64,000 nt of DNA from Streptosporangium subroseum. Lineage in GTDB: Bacteria > Actinomycetota > Actinomycetes > Streptosporangiales > Streptosporangiaceae. The position numbers and the translations under genes were made by a program. This document shows positions 55,371-62,696 of this stretch, one piece after another. How positions within the stretch are numbered: position 1 is the first letter of the stretch; each line of letters begins with the position of its first letter. The stretch covers positions 36,504 through 100,503 of the forward strand of contig NZ_FZOD01000032.1 in the NCBI RefSeq assembly GCF_900188345.1, given 5' to 3'. Below the pieces are notes generated by a model, which had not been told where the DNA came from, did not search any database, and was given only the letters and a program-made list of their open reading frames with translations.

Positions 55371-56282
55371 ATGACGAGTTTCATGCTCAGCGGCACGAAC
55401 GCGTCGAAGATCTCCTCCCAGCTCACCGCGCTGCGGCACCAGATGGGCACCCCGGCGGTCGGCATGGTGCTGACCCTGGTGGTGGTCTGCGACGAGAGCG
55501 AGCAGTACGACGCGGTACGGGCCGCGACCGAGGCGGCCAGGGAGCACCCCTCCCGGATACTGGTCGTCATCTCTCGCGATCCGAAGGAGTCGAACCGGCT
55601 CGACGCCGAGCTGCGGTTCGGCGAGTCCACGCCGGGCGAGGTGATCCTGCTCCGCCTGTACGGCGAGCTCACCAAGCACGCCGACTCGGTGGTCAGCCCG
55701 CTGCTGCTCACCGACACTCCGGTGGTGGCCTGGTGGCCGGGCGAGTGCCCCGAAATCCCGGCCAAGGACCCGATCGGCGTGCTCGCCCAGCGCCGCATCG
55801 TCGACGCGCGGGCGGCGACCGACTCGGTCGCGGCGATCGCCGGCCGGGCTCGCGGTTACGTGCCGGGTGACACCGACCTGGCCTGGACCCGGTTGACGAC
55901 GTGGCGGAGCCTGCTGGCCGCCGCGTTCGACCAGCCGGTGGGCAAGGTCAAGAAGGGCACCGTGGAGGCCGTGACCGGTCACGCCAGCGCCCTGCTGCTG
56001 GCGGCCTGGCTCGGTGAGCGCCTCGACACCCCGGTGAAGGTCGCCGAATCGGCGGGCCCGGGGCTGACCGCGGTGAAGCTGTCCACGGCCGAGGGCGACA
56101 TCGTCATCACCCGCGGCGACGGCCGCATGGCCATGCTGTCCCGCCCGGGCCAGCCGGACCGCCGGGTCGCTCTGACCCGGCGCCCGAAGTCGGAGCTGCT
56201 CGCCGAGGAGCTCAGGCGGCTGGATCCCGACGAGATCTACGAGGCCGCGATCCGGCGACTCGCCCGGACGCACAAGTCCTGA
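55371..56282 (+). CDS. opcA: Glucose-6-phosphate dehydrogenase assembly protein OpcA
   Basis: 303 residues. OpcA domain with TPAVGMVLTLVVVCD, HPSRILVVISRDP and LLLTDTPVVAWWPGE. It assists Zwf assembly or redox activation, as shown in cyanobacteria and common beside zwf in actinobacteria. It abuts zwf and is followed by a strong terminator. Confidence 0.95.
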   Translation: MTSFMLSGTNASKISSQLTALRHQMGTPAVGMVLTLVVVCDESEQYDAVRAATEAAREHPSRILVVISRDPKESNRLDAELRFGESTPGEVILLRLYGELTKHADSVVSPLLLTDTPVVAWWPGECPEIPAKDPIGVLAQRRIVDARAATDSVAAIAGRARGYVPGDTDLAWTRLTTWRSLLAAAFDQPVGKVKKGTVEAVTGHASALLLAAWLGERLDTPVKVAESAGPGLTAVKLSTAEGDIVITRGDGRMAMLSRPGQPDRRVALTRRPKSELLAEELRRLDPDEIYEAAIRRLARTHKS

Positions 56283-56286
56283 CCCG

Positions 56287-56325
56287 TGAGCGCCCCGCGG
56301 CCTGCCGCGGGGCGCTCATCCTTTT
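56287..56325 (+). terminator. Intrinsic terminator between opcA and pgl
   Basis: A perfect 14-bp stem (56287-56300 with 56305-56318) has a 4-nt loop and is followed by TCCTTTTC. It begins 5 nt after the opcA stop. Confidence 0.9.
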
Positions 56326-56357
56326 CCCTTGAACTCGTCCTTCGAAAGAGAACCGTC

Positions 56358-57131
56358 GTGAGCGTTCCCACCGTGATCATCCATCGTGACGCCGACGTGC
56401 TCGCCAAGGCGGTCGCCGCCCGGCTGATCACCCGCCTGGTCGACGACCAGGCGGCCAAGGGGTCGGCCTCACTGGTGCTGACCGGCGGCACCGTCGGCAT
56501 CGCCACCCTGGCCGAGATCTCCGCCTCCCCGGCCCGCGACGCCGTCGACTGGCGCAACCTGGACATCTGGTGGGGCGACGAGCGTTTCCTGCCCAGCGGC
56601 GACTCCGAGCGCAACGAGACCGGTGCCCGTAAGGCCCTCCTCGACAACGTCGACGTGGACCCGGCCCGGGTCCACGTGATGCGCGGCCCCGACTCGGGCA
56701 TGACCGCGGAGGAGTCGGCCGAGGCGTACGCCGAGGAGCTCCGCCGGGCCTCGCGCCCCGAGGACCACGGCCCCGCGCCGTCCTTCGACGTCCTGATGCT
56801 GGGCATGGGCCCGGACGGCCACGTGGCCTCGCTGTTCCCCGGCATGCCCGCGCTGTACGACACGCGCCCTGCCGTGGCGGTGCACGGCTCGCCGAAGCCG
56901 CCGCCCACCCGTATCACGCTGTCGCTGCCGGTCATCCAGGGTGCACGCGAGGTCTGGGTGATCGCCGCCGGTGAGGAGAAGTCCGCCGCCGTACGGCTGG
57001 CCCTGTCGGAGTCGGGAACCATGCAGGTCCCGGCGGCCGGCGCCCGCGGACGCCAGCGCACCCTCTTCCTCCTGGACAGGGCCGCCGCCTCCAAGATCCC
57101 CGCCTCTCTGGGCCGCATCTCCTCACCCTGA
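56358..57131 (+). CDS. pgl: 6-phosphogluconolactonase
   Basis: 257 residues from GTG 56358; longer reading would start inside the terminator. Blocks LVLTGGTVGIATL, DWRNLDIWWGDERFLP and LMLGMGPDGHVASLFPG define the DevB/Pgl family. It hydrolyses 6-phosphogluconolactone made by Zwf. A terminator precedes it, so it depends on read-through or its own promoter. Confidence 0.94.
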   Translation: MSVPTVIIHRDADVLAKAVAARLITRLVDDQAAKGSASLVLTGGTVGIATLAEISASPARDAVDWRNLDIWWGDERFLPSGDSERNETGARKALLDNVDVDPARVHVMRGPDSGMTAEESAEAYAEELRRASRPEDHGPAPSFDVLMLGMGPDGHVASLFPGMPALYDTRPAVAVHGSPKPPPTRITLSLPVIQGAREVWVIAAGEEKSAAVRLALSESGTMQVPAAGARGRQRTLFLLDRAAASKIPASLGRISSP

Positions 57132-57139
57132 CCCCCGCC

Positions 57140-57751
57140 GTGCGGGGAATCCGCCATCGGCCTCTCCACGAGGAGCACGATCTCAGCGCCTTCGACTGTT
57201 CAGTCCCGATCATGAACGAATGGTTGGTCAAGACGGCGCTCCGTGCCCAGCGGTCGGACACGGCGCGCACCTACGTATGGTCTCCCCCTGACGACCTCCG
57301 GATCGTCGCCTATTTCTCCATCACTCCCACCGAGGTGCGCCGCGCCGAAGTGGGCGGCTCCCTCTCAGGGGGTGTGAGCATCGTGCCGGGCTACCTGCTG
57401 GCGAGGCTGGCACTCGATCACGGCCTCCAGGGTCGCGGCCTCGGCTCGGAGCTACTGGTGAACGCGATCTCCAAAGTTGTGTCCGCCTCCACGTCGGCCG
57501 GAGGCCGCATCATCGTCGTCGACGCGATCGACGGCCGTGCCGCTGACTTCTACGCCTTCCACGGGTTCCTCCCGGTCAAGGACAATCCCCACCGGCTGGT
57601 GATGAAGATGGCCACGGCGCGAGCCGCGCTCACTGCTCCCTGGCCTCTGGCTCGCTCAGCGCATTTCACGGTGTCGCGGGGTCGGTGGGGAGGCCGTCGA
57701 TCTCGGCGAGGAGCGTCTGCTTGCCCGCGGGGTCCAGGCAGGAGGCGTTGA
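57140..57751 (+). CDS. GNAT acetyltransferase, TacT-like
   Basis: 203 residues from GTG 57140, 8 nt after pgl. LSAFDCSVPIMNEWL near the N-terminus and the acetyl-CoA loop GLQGRGLGSELLVNAI match GNAT toxins of the TacT/AtaT group, which acetylate aminoacyl-tRNA. No RHH antitoxin gene lies upstream. Such proteins usually end near PHRLVMKM; here the frame continues about 35 Arg/Gly-rich residues into the convergent add gene (86-bp overlap), as if the normal stop were lost. It could also be an ordinary GNAT. Confidence 0.7.
   Translation: MRGIRHRPLHEEHDLSAFDCSVPIMNEWLVKTALRAQRSDTARTYVWSPPDDLRIVAYFSITPTEVRRAEVGGSLSGGVSIVPGYLLARLALDHGLQGRGLGSELLVNAISKVVSASTSAGGRIIVVDAIDGRAADFYAFHGFLPVKDNPHRLVMKMATARAALTAPWPLARSAHFTVSRGRWGGRRSRRGASACPRGPGRRR
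57621..57685. repeat. Repeat copy A flanking add
   Basis: Covers the end of the GNAT gene and of add. About 27 of the first 31 bases match copy B at 58980-59050, and both copies then carry TTCACGG(T/C)GTCGC. See the finding on this pair. Confidence 0.5.
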
Positions 57752-58694
57752 CGGCGTTGCGGGCCAGGCCGGTGAGGGCCTCGCGGTCCAGGCCGAAGAC
57801 CTCGGCGGCGACCCGATACTCGCTGCTCAGCGTGGTGGCGAACATGGGCGGGTCGTCGCTGTTGAGGGTGACGAACAGGCCCTCCTCCAGCAGGCGTGGG
57901 AACGGGTGCTCCTTGATGTGGGCGACCTGCCCGGTGCACACGTTGGAGGTGGGGCAGACCTCCAGGGGGATCCGGGTCTCGCGCAGGTGCGCGACGAGTC
58001 GGGGGTCGTCCAGGCAGGCGATGCCGTGGCCGATCCGCTCGGCGCCCAGGTGGTCGAGGGCCTCCCAGATCGGCTCGGGGCCGTTCATCTCCCCCGCGTG
58101 CGGCAGGCTGCGCAGCCCGGCGGCGGTGGCCGCGCGGAAGGCGTCCCTGAAGGCGTCGCGGTGCTGCGGGCGCTCCTGCTCGATTCCAGCCAGTCCAAAA
58201 CCTACCAATGCCTCGGGAGGTTCCCGTAGGGCGTGGTCCAGGGTGACGCGGGCCGCCTCGACGCCGTACTCCCCGGGGATGTCGAAAATGTAGGCCACCT
58301 GGAGGCCGTACTCGTCGCGGGAGCGCCGGGCCGCCAGGTCGAGCGCCTCGGTGACCTCCCGCATCGGCATGCCCATGATGTGGTGCGCGTACGGCGTGAC
58401 GGTCAGCTCGACGTAGCGCCCGTTCTGCCGGGCCAGGTCCCCGGCCAGCCCGGTCACCAGGGTCGCGACGTCCTCGGGGGTGCGGACCAGGGCGTTGACC
58501 GCCCGGTAGACCTCGGCGAAGTGCGGGAAGTCGCGGAATCCGTAGAAGGCGCGCAGTTCCTCCTCGGTGGTGGGCACGCGGCTGTCGGGGTGGCGGCGGG
58601 AGAGCTCCAGCACGGTGGGGACCGAGGCGGAGCCGATCAGGTGGACGTGGAGCTCGACCTTGGGGAGCGCGTCGATGAACGCGTCGATCGTCAT
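57666..58694 (-). CDS. add: Adenosine deaminase
   Basis: 342 residues from ATG 58694. Zinc ligands His16 and His18 (LHVHL), His199 and Glu202 in PHAGE, and Asp280-Asp281 in NSDDPP are all present. It deaminates adenosine to inosine in purine salvage. A -10 box 7 nt upstream indicates a leaderless transcript. Its 3' end overlaps the convergent GNAT gene. Adenine or aminofutalosine specificity cannot be excluded. Confidence 0.92.
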   Translation of the reverse strand: MTIDAFIDALPKVELHVHLIGSASVPTVLELSRRHPDSRVPTTEEELRAFYGFRDFPHFAEVYRAVNALVRTPEDVATLVTGLAGDLARQNGRYVELTVTPYAHHIMGMPMREVTEALDLAARRSRDEYGLQVAYIFDIPGEYGVEAARVTLDHALREPPEALVGFGLAGIEQERPQHRDAFRDAFRAATAAGLRSLPHAGEMNGPEPIWEALDHLGAERIGHGIACLDDPRLVAHLRETRIPLEVCPTSNVCTGQVAHIKEHPFPRLLEEGLFVTLNSDDPPMFATTLSSEYRVAAEVFGLDREALTGLARNAVNASCLDPAGKQTLLAEIDGLPTDPATP

Positions 58695-58701
58695 GCGGCC
58701 G

Positions 58702-58707
58702 ACCTTA
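58702..58707 (-). promoter_or_regulatory. -10 box of leaderless add
   Basis: On the minus strand TAAGGT is followed by exactly 7 nt and the ATG at 58694. Confidence 0.6.
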
Positions 58708-58774
58708 GGCGCGTCCAGTCCGCGCCGAAAAGACATTTGCCGTTAATCTCACATAAAAATGTAAGGTTTATCCT

Positions 58775-58981
58775 ATGGAAGCGCCGGATCCGGCGGCGTC
58801 GGCCATGACGTGCCGGTTTCCGATCGGTTCGCCGGCTCGCGAGGTGAGTACGCGACACCGGCGAACCCTCCGGCGCATCACCCTCGGCACCGGTCGGACC
58901 TGCGACGTCATGAGGACCACGCCTGCCCTCATGCACTCCGCGCACGCCGGAAGTCACCGAGGAACGTCACCCATGGCGTGA
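58775..58981 (+). CDS. Small ORF, 68 residues, possibly leaderless or a remnant
   Basis: TAAGGT at 58762-58767 stands 7 nt before the ATG at 58775, the same arrangement as the divergent add promoter. The product is Arg/Thr/Ser-rich with no recognised domain, and it ends HRGTSPMA at the start of repeat copy B. It may be chance, a short real protein, or a decayed gene end. Confidence 0.25.
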   Translation: MEAPDPAASAMTCRFPIGSPAREVSTRHRRTLRRITLGTGRTCDVMRTTPALMHSAHAGSHRGTSPMA

Positions 58982-59050
58982 ACCGCGCTCACCGCTCCCT
59001 GACCTCCGGCTGCCCTCGGCGCGGACGCGCGGTTCACGGCGTCGCCGGGA
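58980..59050. repeat. Repeat copy B flanking add
   Basis: Imperfect direct copy of 57621-57685, separated from it by the whole add gene. In copy B the frame matching the GNAT end hits TGA stops. Confidence 0.5.
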
Positions 59051-59178
59051 AAGCGGCACCCGCAAACACGGCCGGCCCCGGTTTCAAGGGGATTCTGTGG
59101 CCTATATCCCCTCACCTACCGAGCTGTCTGGCGCATAGTGGATACACAAGCAACTCGACACCTCTCCCGGAGGCCCTC

Positions 59179-59766
59179 GTGTTCGAGCGCTTCACCGACC
59201 GTGCCCGCCGCGTCGTGGTCCTGGCCCAGGAAGAGGCCCGGCGCCTCAGCCACGACCACATCGGCACCGAGCACATCCTGCTCGGCCTGATCGGCGAGAA
59301 GGACGGCGCCGCCGGCCACGCCCTGCAGAGCTTCGGCATCGGCGACGAGCAGGTACGAAACGACGTGGAAGAGATCATCGGCAGGGGGGACGAGGCCCCG
59401 GACGGTCACATCCCGTTCACCCCGCAGGCCAAGAAGGTGCTGGAGCTGTCCTTGCGGGAGGCGCTCAACCTGCACCACAGCTACATCGGCACCGAGCACA
59501 TCCTGCTCGGCCTGATCCGCGAGGGCGAGGGGGTCGCGGCCCGGGTGCTCGTCAACCGGGGTGCGCGGCTTGAGGCCGTACGCGCCCAGGTGATCATGTT
59601 GACCGGACGGCGCGGCCGGGACCGGCTCCTGAGGAGCGAGGAGGGCTTCCAGGGCGTCGGGTCGCCGCTCTCCGCCAAGTTGGAGCGGATCCAGGAGAGC
59701 CTGGACCGGATCGAGCGCCGCCTGGACGCCCTGGACCAGCCGCAGGACCCGATACCGGATTCTTGA
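59179..59766 (+). CDS. Stand-alone ClpC N-domain protein
   Basis: 195 residues from GTG 59179, with GGAGG 5-6 nt before. Two Clp_N repeats (about 1-65 and 78-140) each contain the GTEHILLGLI motif, and the beginning FERFTDRARRVVVLAQEEAR is that of ClpC itself. There is no AAA+ domain. The tail (about 160-195) looks like a short coiled coil. It may modulate ClpC by binding the same substrates or adaptors. Confidence 0.88.
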   Translation: MFERFTDRARRVVVLAQEEARRLSHDHIGTEHILLGLIGEKDGAAGHALQSFGIGDEQVRNDVEEIIGRGDEAPDGHIPFTPQAKKVLELSLREALNLHHSYIGTEHILLGLIREGEGVAARVLVNRGARLEAVRAQVIMLTGRRGRDRLLRSEEGFQGVGSPLSAKLERIQESLDRIERRLDALDQPQDPIPDS

Positions 59767-59879
59767 TCTCCCCGTGAAACGGCCGGGATGAAGTCTTTCC
59801 ATGAGACGCGCAGGGCTCCCGTGAGACGCACGAAGCCACGGCCTCCCGTGGAGCCCCGATCTCCGCGAGACGCACAAGG

Positions 59880-59962
59880 CCACGGTCTCCCAGGAGACCG
59901 TGGGGTGTACGGAGCTCTGACCTCTCCGGTTCGGAACCCCTGAGCGATCCCGAACCGGAGAG
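59880..59962. terminator. Two hairpins between convergent genes
   Basis: Stem 1 pairs 59880-59890 with 59893-59903 (11 bp). Stem 2 pairs 59922-59934 with 59950-59962 (13 bp, 15-nt loop). Together they can act as a bidirectional terminator for the Clp_N and ACT-GNAT genes. Confidence 0.7.
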
Positions 59963-59976
59963 ACCAGGTGATGGGT

Positions 59977-61008
59977 TCAGCTCGGAGATACCGTCGCCAT
60001 CACGCCCACGGCCAGCCTGGCTTCCACCACGCCGGGGTCCTCGGTATAGCTCAGGGTCGCGCCGAGCGAGACCAGGAGCCTGCGCATGCGCACGTTGTCG
60101 GAGAGCAGAGTGGCCCTGACCTCGGCGAAGCCCAGGTCGCGGGCCTGGCGGACGAGCATCCTGGCCAGCACCGAGCCCAGCCCCCTGCCCTGCCAGCGGT
60201 CCTCGACCAGGAAGGCCATCTCGGCGATGCCTGGATCCGGGGTGAACATCAGATTGGCCAGCGCGACCACCTGCCCGTCGTGGCCTGCGACGAGCGAGTG
60301 GCCGCGGCTGCGGTCGCAGAGCCGGTCGAAGACCTTGGGCGGCAGCATGGGCATCGAGGTGAAGTAGCGGAACCTGCGGGCCTCGGGCGAGCAGCGATCG
60401 TGCAGGTCGCGAACGGCCTCGCGGTAGAGCTGGGTGAGCGGGCGGATCTGGACCTCGCTGCCGTCGGCCAGCTTGATGTCGCGGTCGGCCCCGGTCTGCT
60501 GGACGGGGGGCTGCGCGAGCCGTACGAAGGAGGCGGCCCGGGCGGCCTCGGTCAGGGTGAAGGGCAGCTCGGCCCTGCGCACCCTGATCGCCCGGCGCGC
60601 GGCCACGGGAACGGTCAGCAGCGTCGGGTCCGGAAGATCACTCATATCCGAACCGTAGACCCAGCGGGAGTCATCGGCGCGCAGCAACTCTCCGAGCAGC
60701 TCGGGCAGCCGCCAGGGCGTCGTGCGCAGCCGGGAGGCGAGCAGGAGCACGCGGGTGGGCTCGTCGGTCAGCTCGTGGGCGGTGGCGGTGACGACCTGGA
60801 CGCGCCGTCCGCCGGCCGCCTCCAGCGCCTCGCGCACCACCTCGGCACCGGCGGGGATATCCGTGACGAACTCGTCCACCGTGCCGTCGGCGTCGGTCTG
60901 CACGCTCAGACCCAGGATGTTGCCGCCCTTGGCCGCAAGCGCGGCGGCCAGCGAGGCCAGACGCCCGGGCCGCTCGTCAACGGTAGTGCGAATCCGCAGA
61001 AATCCCAT
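59977..61008 (-). CDS. ACT-domain GNAT protein acetyltransferase
   Basis: 343 residues from ATG 61008, preceded by GAGGGAG. An N-terminal ACT domain (about 1-75, FLRIRTTVDERPGRLASLAAAL) is followed by a linker and a C-terminal GNAT domain (about 185-330) with the acetyl-CoA loop VEDRWQGRGLGSVLARML. In other actinobacteria such fusions are lysine acetyltransferases controlled by amino acids such as asparagine or cysteine binding to the ACT domain. The target here is unknown; acetyl-CoA synthetase is the classical one. Confidence 0.88.
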   Translation of the reverse strand: MGFLRIRTTVDERPGRLASLAAALAAKGGNILGLSVQTDADGTVDEFVTDIPAGAEVVREALEAAGGRRVQVVTATAHELTDEPTRVLLLASRLRTTPWRLPELLGELLRADDSRWVYGSDMSDLPDPTLLTVPVAARRAIRVRRAELPFTLTEAARAASFVRLAQPPVQQTGADRDIKLADGSEVQIRPLTQLYREAVRDLHDRCSPEARRFRYFTSMPMLPPKVFDRLCDRSRGHSLVAGHDGQVVALANLMFTPDPGIAEMAFLVEDRWQGRGLGSVLARMLVRQARDLGFAEVRATLLSDNVRMRRLLVSLGATLSYTEDPGVVEARLAVGVMATVSPS

Positions 61009-61046
61009 TAAAACGCTCCCTCTGTTGAGGACAGCCTTACCCAGCT

Positions 61047-61132
61047 CTGTTACGGGACTGCTACACAGGAGTGAGCCCATCGTTACGTCTGCGAAGATCC
61101 CTTATTGCGCTGTTACACAGCGGTTGTACAAC
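61047..61132. promoter_or_regulatory. Operator-like repeats between divergent ACT-GNAT and FAD oxidase genes
   Basis: CTGCTACACAG (61058-61068) and CTGTTACACAG (61110-61120) are direct repeats, with a further CTGTTAC at 61047. GTTGTACAAC (61123-61132) is a perfect palindrome. The cluster suggests a regulator site for one or both genes. Confidence 0.5.
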
Positions 61133-61185
61133 GGTTTCCGTTGGAAGGTGCACTCTAATTAACGGATATAGAAGGATATGAAGCC

Positions 61186-62586
61186 ATGAGCACGCGTGTT
61201 CCCCTGGCCCGGGACTTTGTCAACGGAGACGTCTCCTTCTGGTATCGCTCTCTCGGCGTCCCCGTGGCGAAAAGCCCCCTGGAGGGCGACCGCGACGCCG
61301 ATGTGGTCATCGTCGGCGCCGGTTACACCGGTCTGTGGACCGCCTACTACCTGAAGAGGGCCAGCCCCGGCTTGCGGATCATCGTGCTGGAGAAGGAGTT
61401 CGCCGGGTACGGAGCGTCCGGGCGCAACGGCGGCTGGCTGGTCGGCGAGCTCGCGGGAACCCCCGAGCGCTACGCGAAGACCCACGGTGTGGACGCGGCC
61501 AAGCGGCTCCAGCGGATGATGTTCGAGTCCATCGACGAGGTCATCGACGTCACCGCGAACGAGGGCATCGACGCCGATGTCGTCAAGGGCGGCGTCACCA
61601 CGGTCGCCGTCAACGCCGCCCAGGACCGGCGGCTGCGCGAGTTGCTCGCCCACGAGCGCCACTGGGGTTGGACCGAGGAGGACGTCCGGCTGCTCGATCC
61701 GGCCGAGCGGGAGAGCCGCATGCGGGTGGACGGCGCGGTCAGCGCGATCTGGAGCCCGCACTGCGCCCGGATCCAGCCCGCCAAACTGGCCGTCGGCCTG
61801 GCGCGGACCGTGCGGGACCTGGGGGTGGAGATCTTCGAGCGCACCCCCGTCACCGAGATCGCCCCCCGGGAGGCCCGCACGCCGTACGGCACGGTCCGCG
61901 CCGAATATGTCATCCGCGCCACCGAGGGCTTCACCGCCGGGCTGAAGCAGTATCACCGGGCATGGCTGCCGATGAACAGTTCGATGATCGTCACCGAGCC
62001 GCTGGGTGACCTGTGGGACGCGATCGGCTGGGAGGGCAGCGAGCTGCTCGGCGACATGGCGCACTACTACACCTACGCCCAGCGCACCGCCGACGGCAGG
62101 ATCGCGTTCGGCGGACGCGGCAAACCTTATCTGTACGGCTCGCATGTGGACGATCGTGGCCACACCCATGAGTGGACGATCGAGGCACTTTGGGATTTGC
62201 TGACCGGTATGTTCCCCGCTGTGAAGGCCTCCAAGGTGGCACACACCTGGTCGGGCGTGCTCGGCGTGCCGCGCGACTGGTGCGCCACCGTGCACGTGGA
62301 CCACTCCACCGGCATCGGCTGGGCGGGCGGCTACACCGGTCACGGGGTCACCACGACCAACCTCGCCGGCCGTACCCTGCGCGACCTGATCCTGCGCGAG
62401 GACACCGAGCTGGCGTCCATGCCCTGGGTGGGTCGCAAGGTGCGAGGCTGGGAAGTGGAACCGCTCCGATGGATCGGCGTGCACGCCATGTACGACCTGT
62501 ACCGCCGGGCCGACGCCCGGGAGAACGCCGGGCTCGGCCGCACCTCCATGCTGGCCCGCATCGCCGACTCCATCACCGGACGCTGA
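61186..62586 (+). CDS. FAD-dependent amine/amino-acid oxidase (PuuB/DadA-like)
   Basis: 466 residues. FAD motif DVVIVGAGYTGLWTAYYL (about 39-56), GYGASGRNGGW typical of gamma-glutamylputrescine oxidases, and the C-terminal WAGGYTGHGVTTTNLAGRTL. GAAGGATATGAAGCC lies before the ATG. It probably oxidises a primary or secondary amine to an aldehyde or imine. The downstream amidohydrolase suggests a short catabolic operon, but the substrate is unknown. Confidence 0.88.
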   Translation: MSTRVPLARDFVNGDVSFWYRSLGVPVAKSPLEGDRDADVVIVGAGYTGLWTAYYLKRASPGLRIIVLEKEFAGYGASGRNGGWLVGELAGTPERYAKTHGVDAAKRLQRMMFESIDEVIDVTANEGIDADVVKGGVTTVAVNAAQDRRLRELLAHERHWGWTEEDVRLLDPAERESRMRVDGAVSAIWSPHCARIQPAKLAVGLARTVRDLGVEIFERTPVTEIAPREARTPYGTVRAEYVIRATEGFTAGLKQYHRAWLPMNSSMIVTEPLGDLWDAIGWEGSELLGDMAHYYTYAQRTADGRIAFGGRGKPYLYGSHVDDRGHTHEWTIEALWDLLTGMFPAVKASKVAHTWSGVLGVPRDWCATVHVDHSTGIGWAGGYTGHGVTTTNLAGRTLRDLILREDTELASMPWVGRKVRGWEVEPLRWIGVHAMYDLYRRADARENAGLGRTSMLARIADSITGR

Positions 62587-62594
62587 GGAGAGAA

Positions 62595-62696
62595 ATGACC
62601 TGTTTGTGCGAAGGCCACGAGATCGCGGAGCCGATGGCCCGCGACCGTCCCGGACCGCGAGCGACCGATGCGATCCTCTGGGCGGTGACCGGGTGA
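62595..62696 (+). CDS. Small ORF, 33 residues, coupled between oxidase and amidohydrolase
   Basis: GAGGAG lies 4 nt before the ATG, 8 nt after the oxidase stop. The product begins MTCLCEGHEIAEPMARD and ends ILWAVTG. Its TGA overlaps the GTG start of the amidohydrolase (GTGA). The CLCEGH motif could bind a metal. It may be a real small protein or a leader that couples translation of the next gene. Confidence 0.5.
   Translation: MTCLCEGHEIAEPMARDRPGPRATDAILWAVTG

Larger units (their letters stand above)
58695..59178. other. Intergenic region between add and the Clp_N gene
   Basis: About 480 bp. The first 80 bp are AT-richer and hold the add promoter and a divergent TAAGGT box, with an ACATAAAAATGT inverted repeat between them. 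The rest holds the 68-codon ORF, repeat copy B and the Clp_N promoter side (GGATACAC near 59141). Confidence 0.5.

Noticed and set aside
57140..57751. Complete toxin-antitoxin module
   Set aside because: No RHH or other antitoxin gene is found upstream or downstream; pgl ends 8 nt before and add lies opposite.
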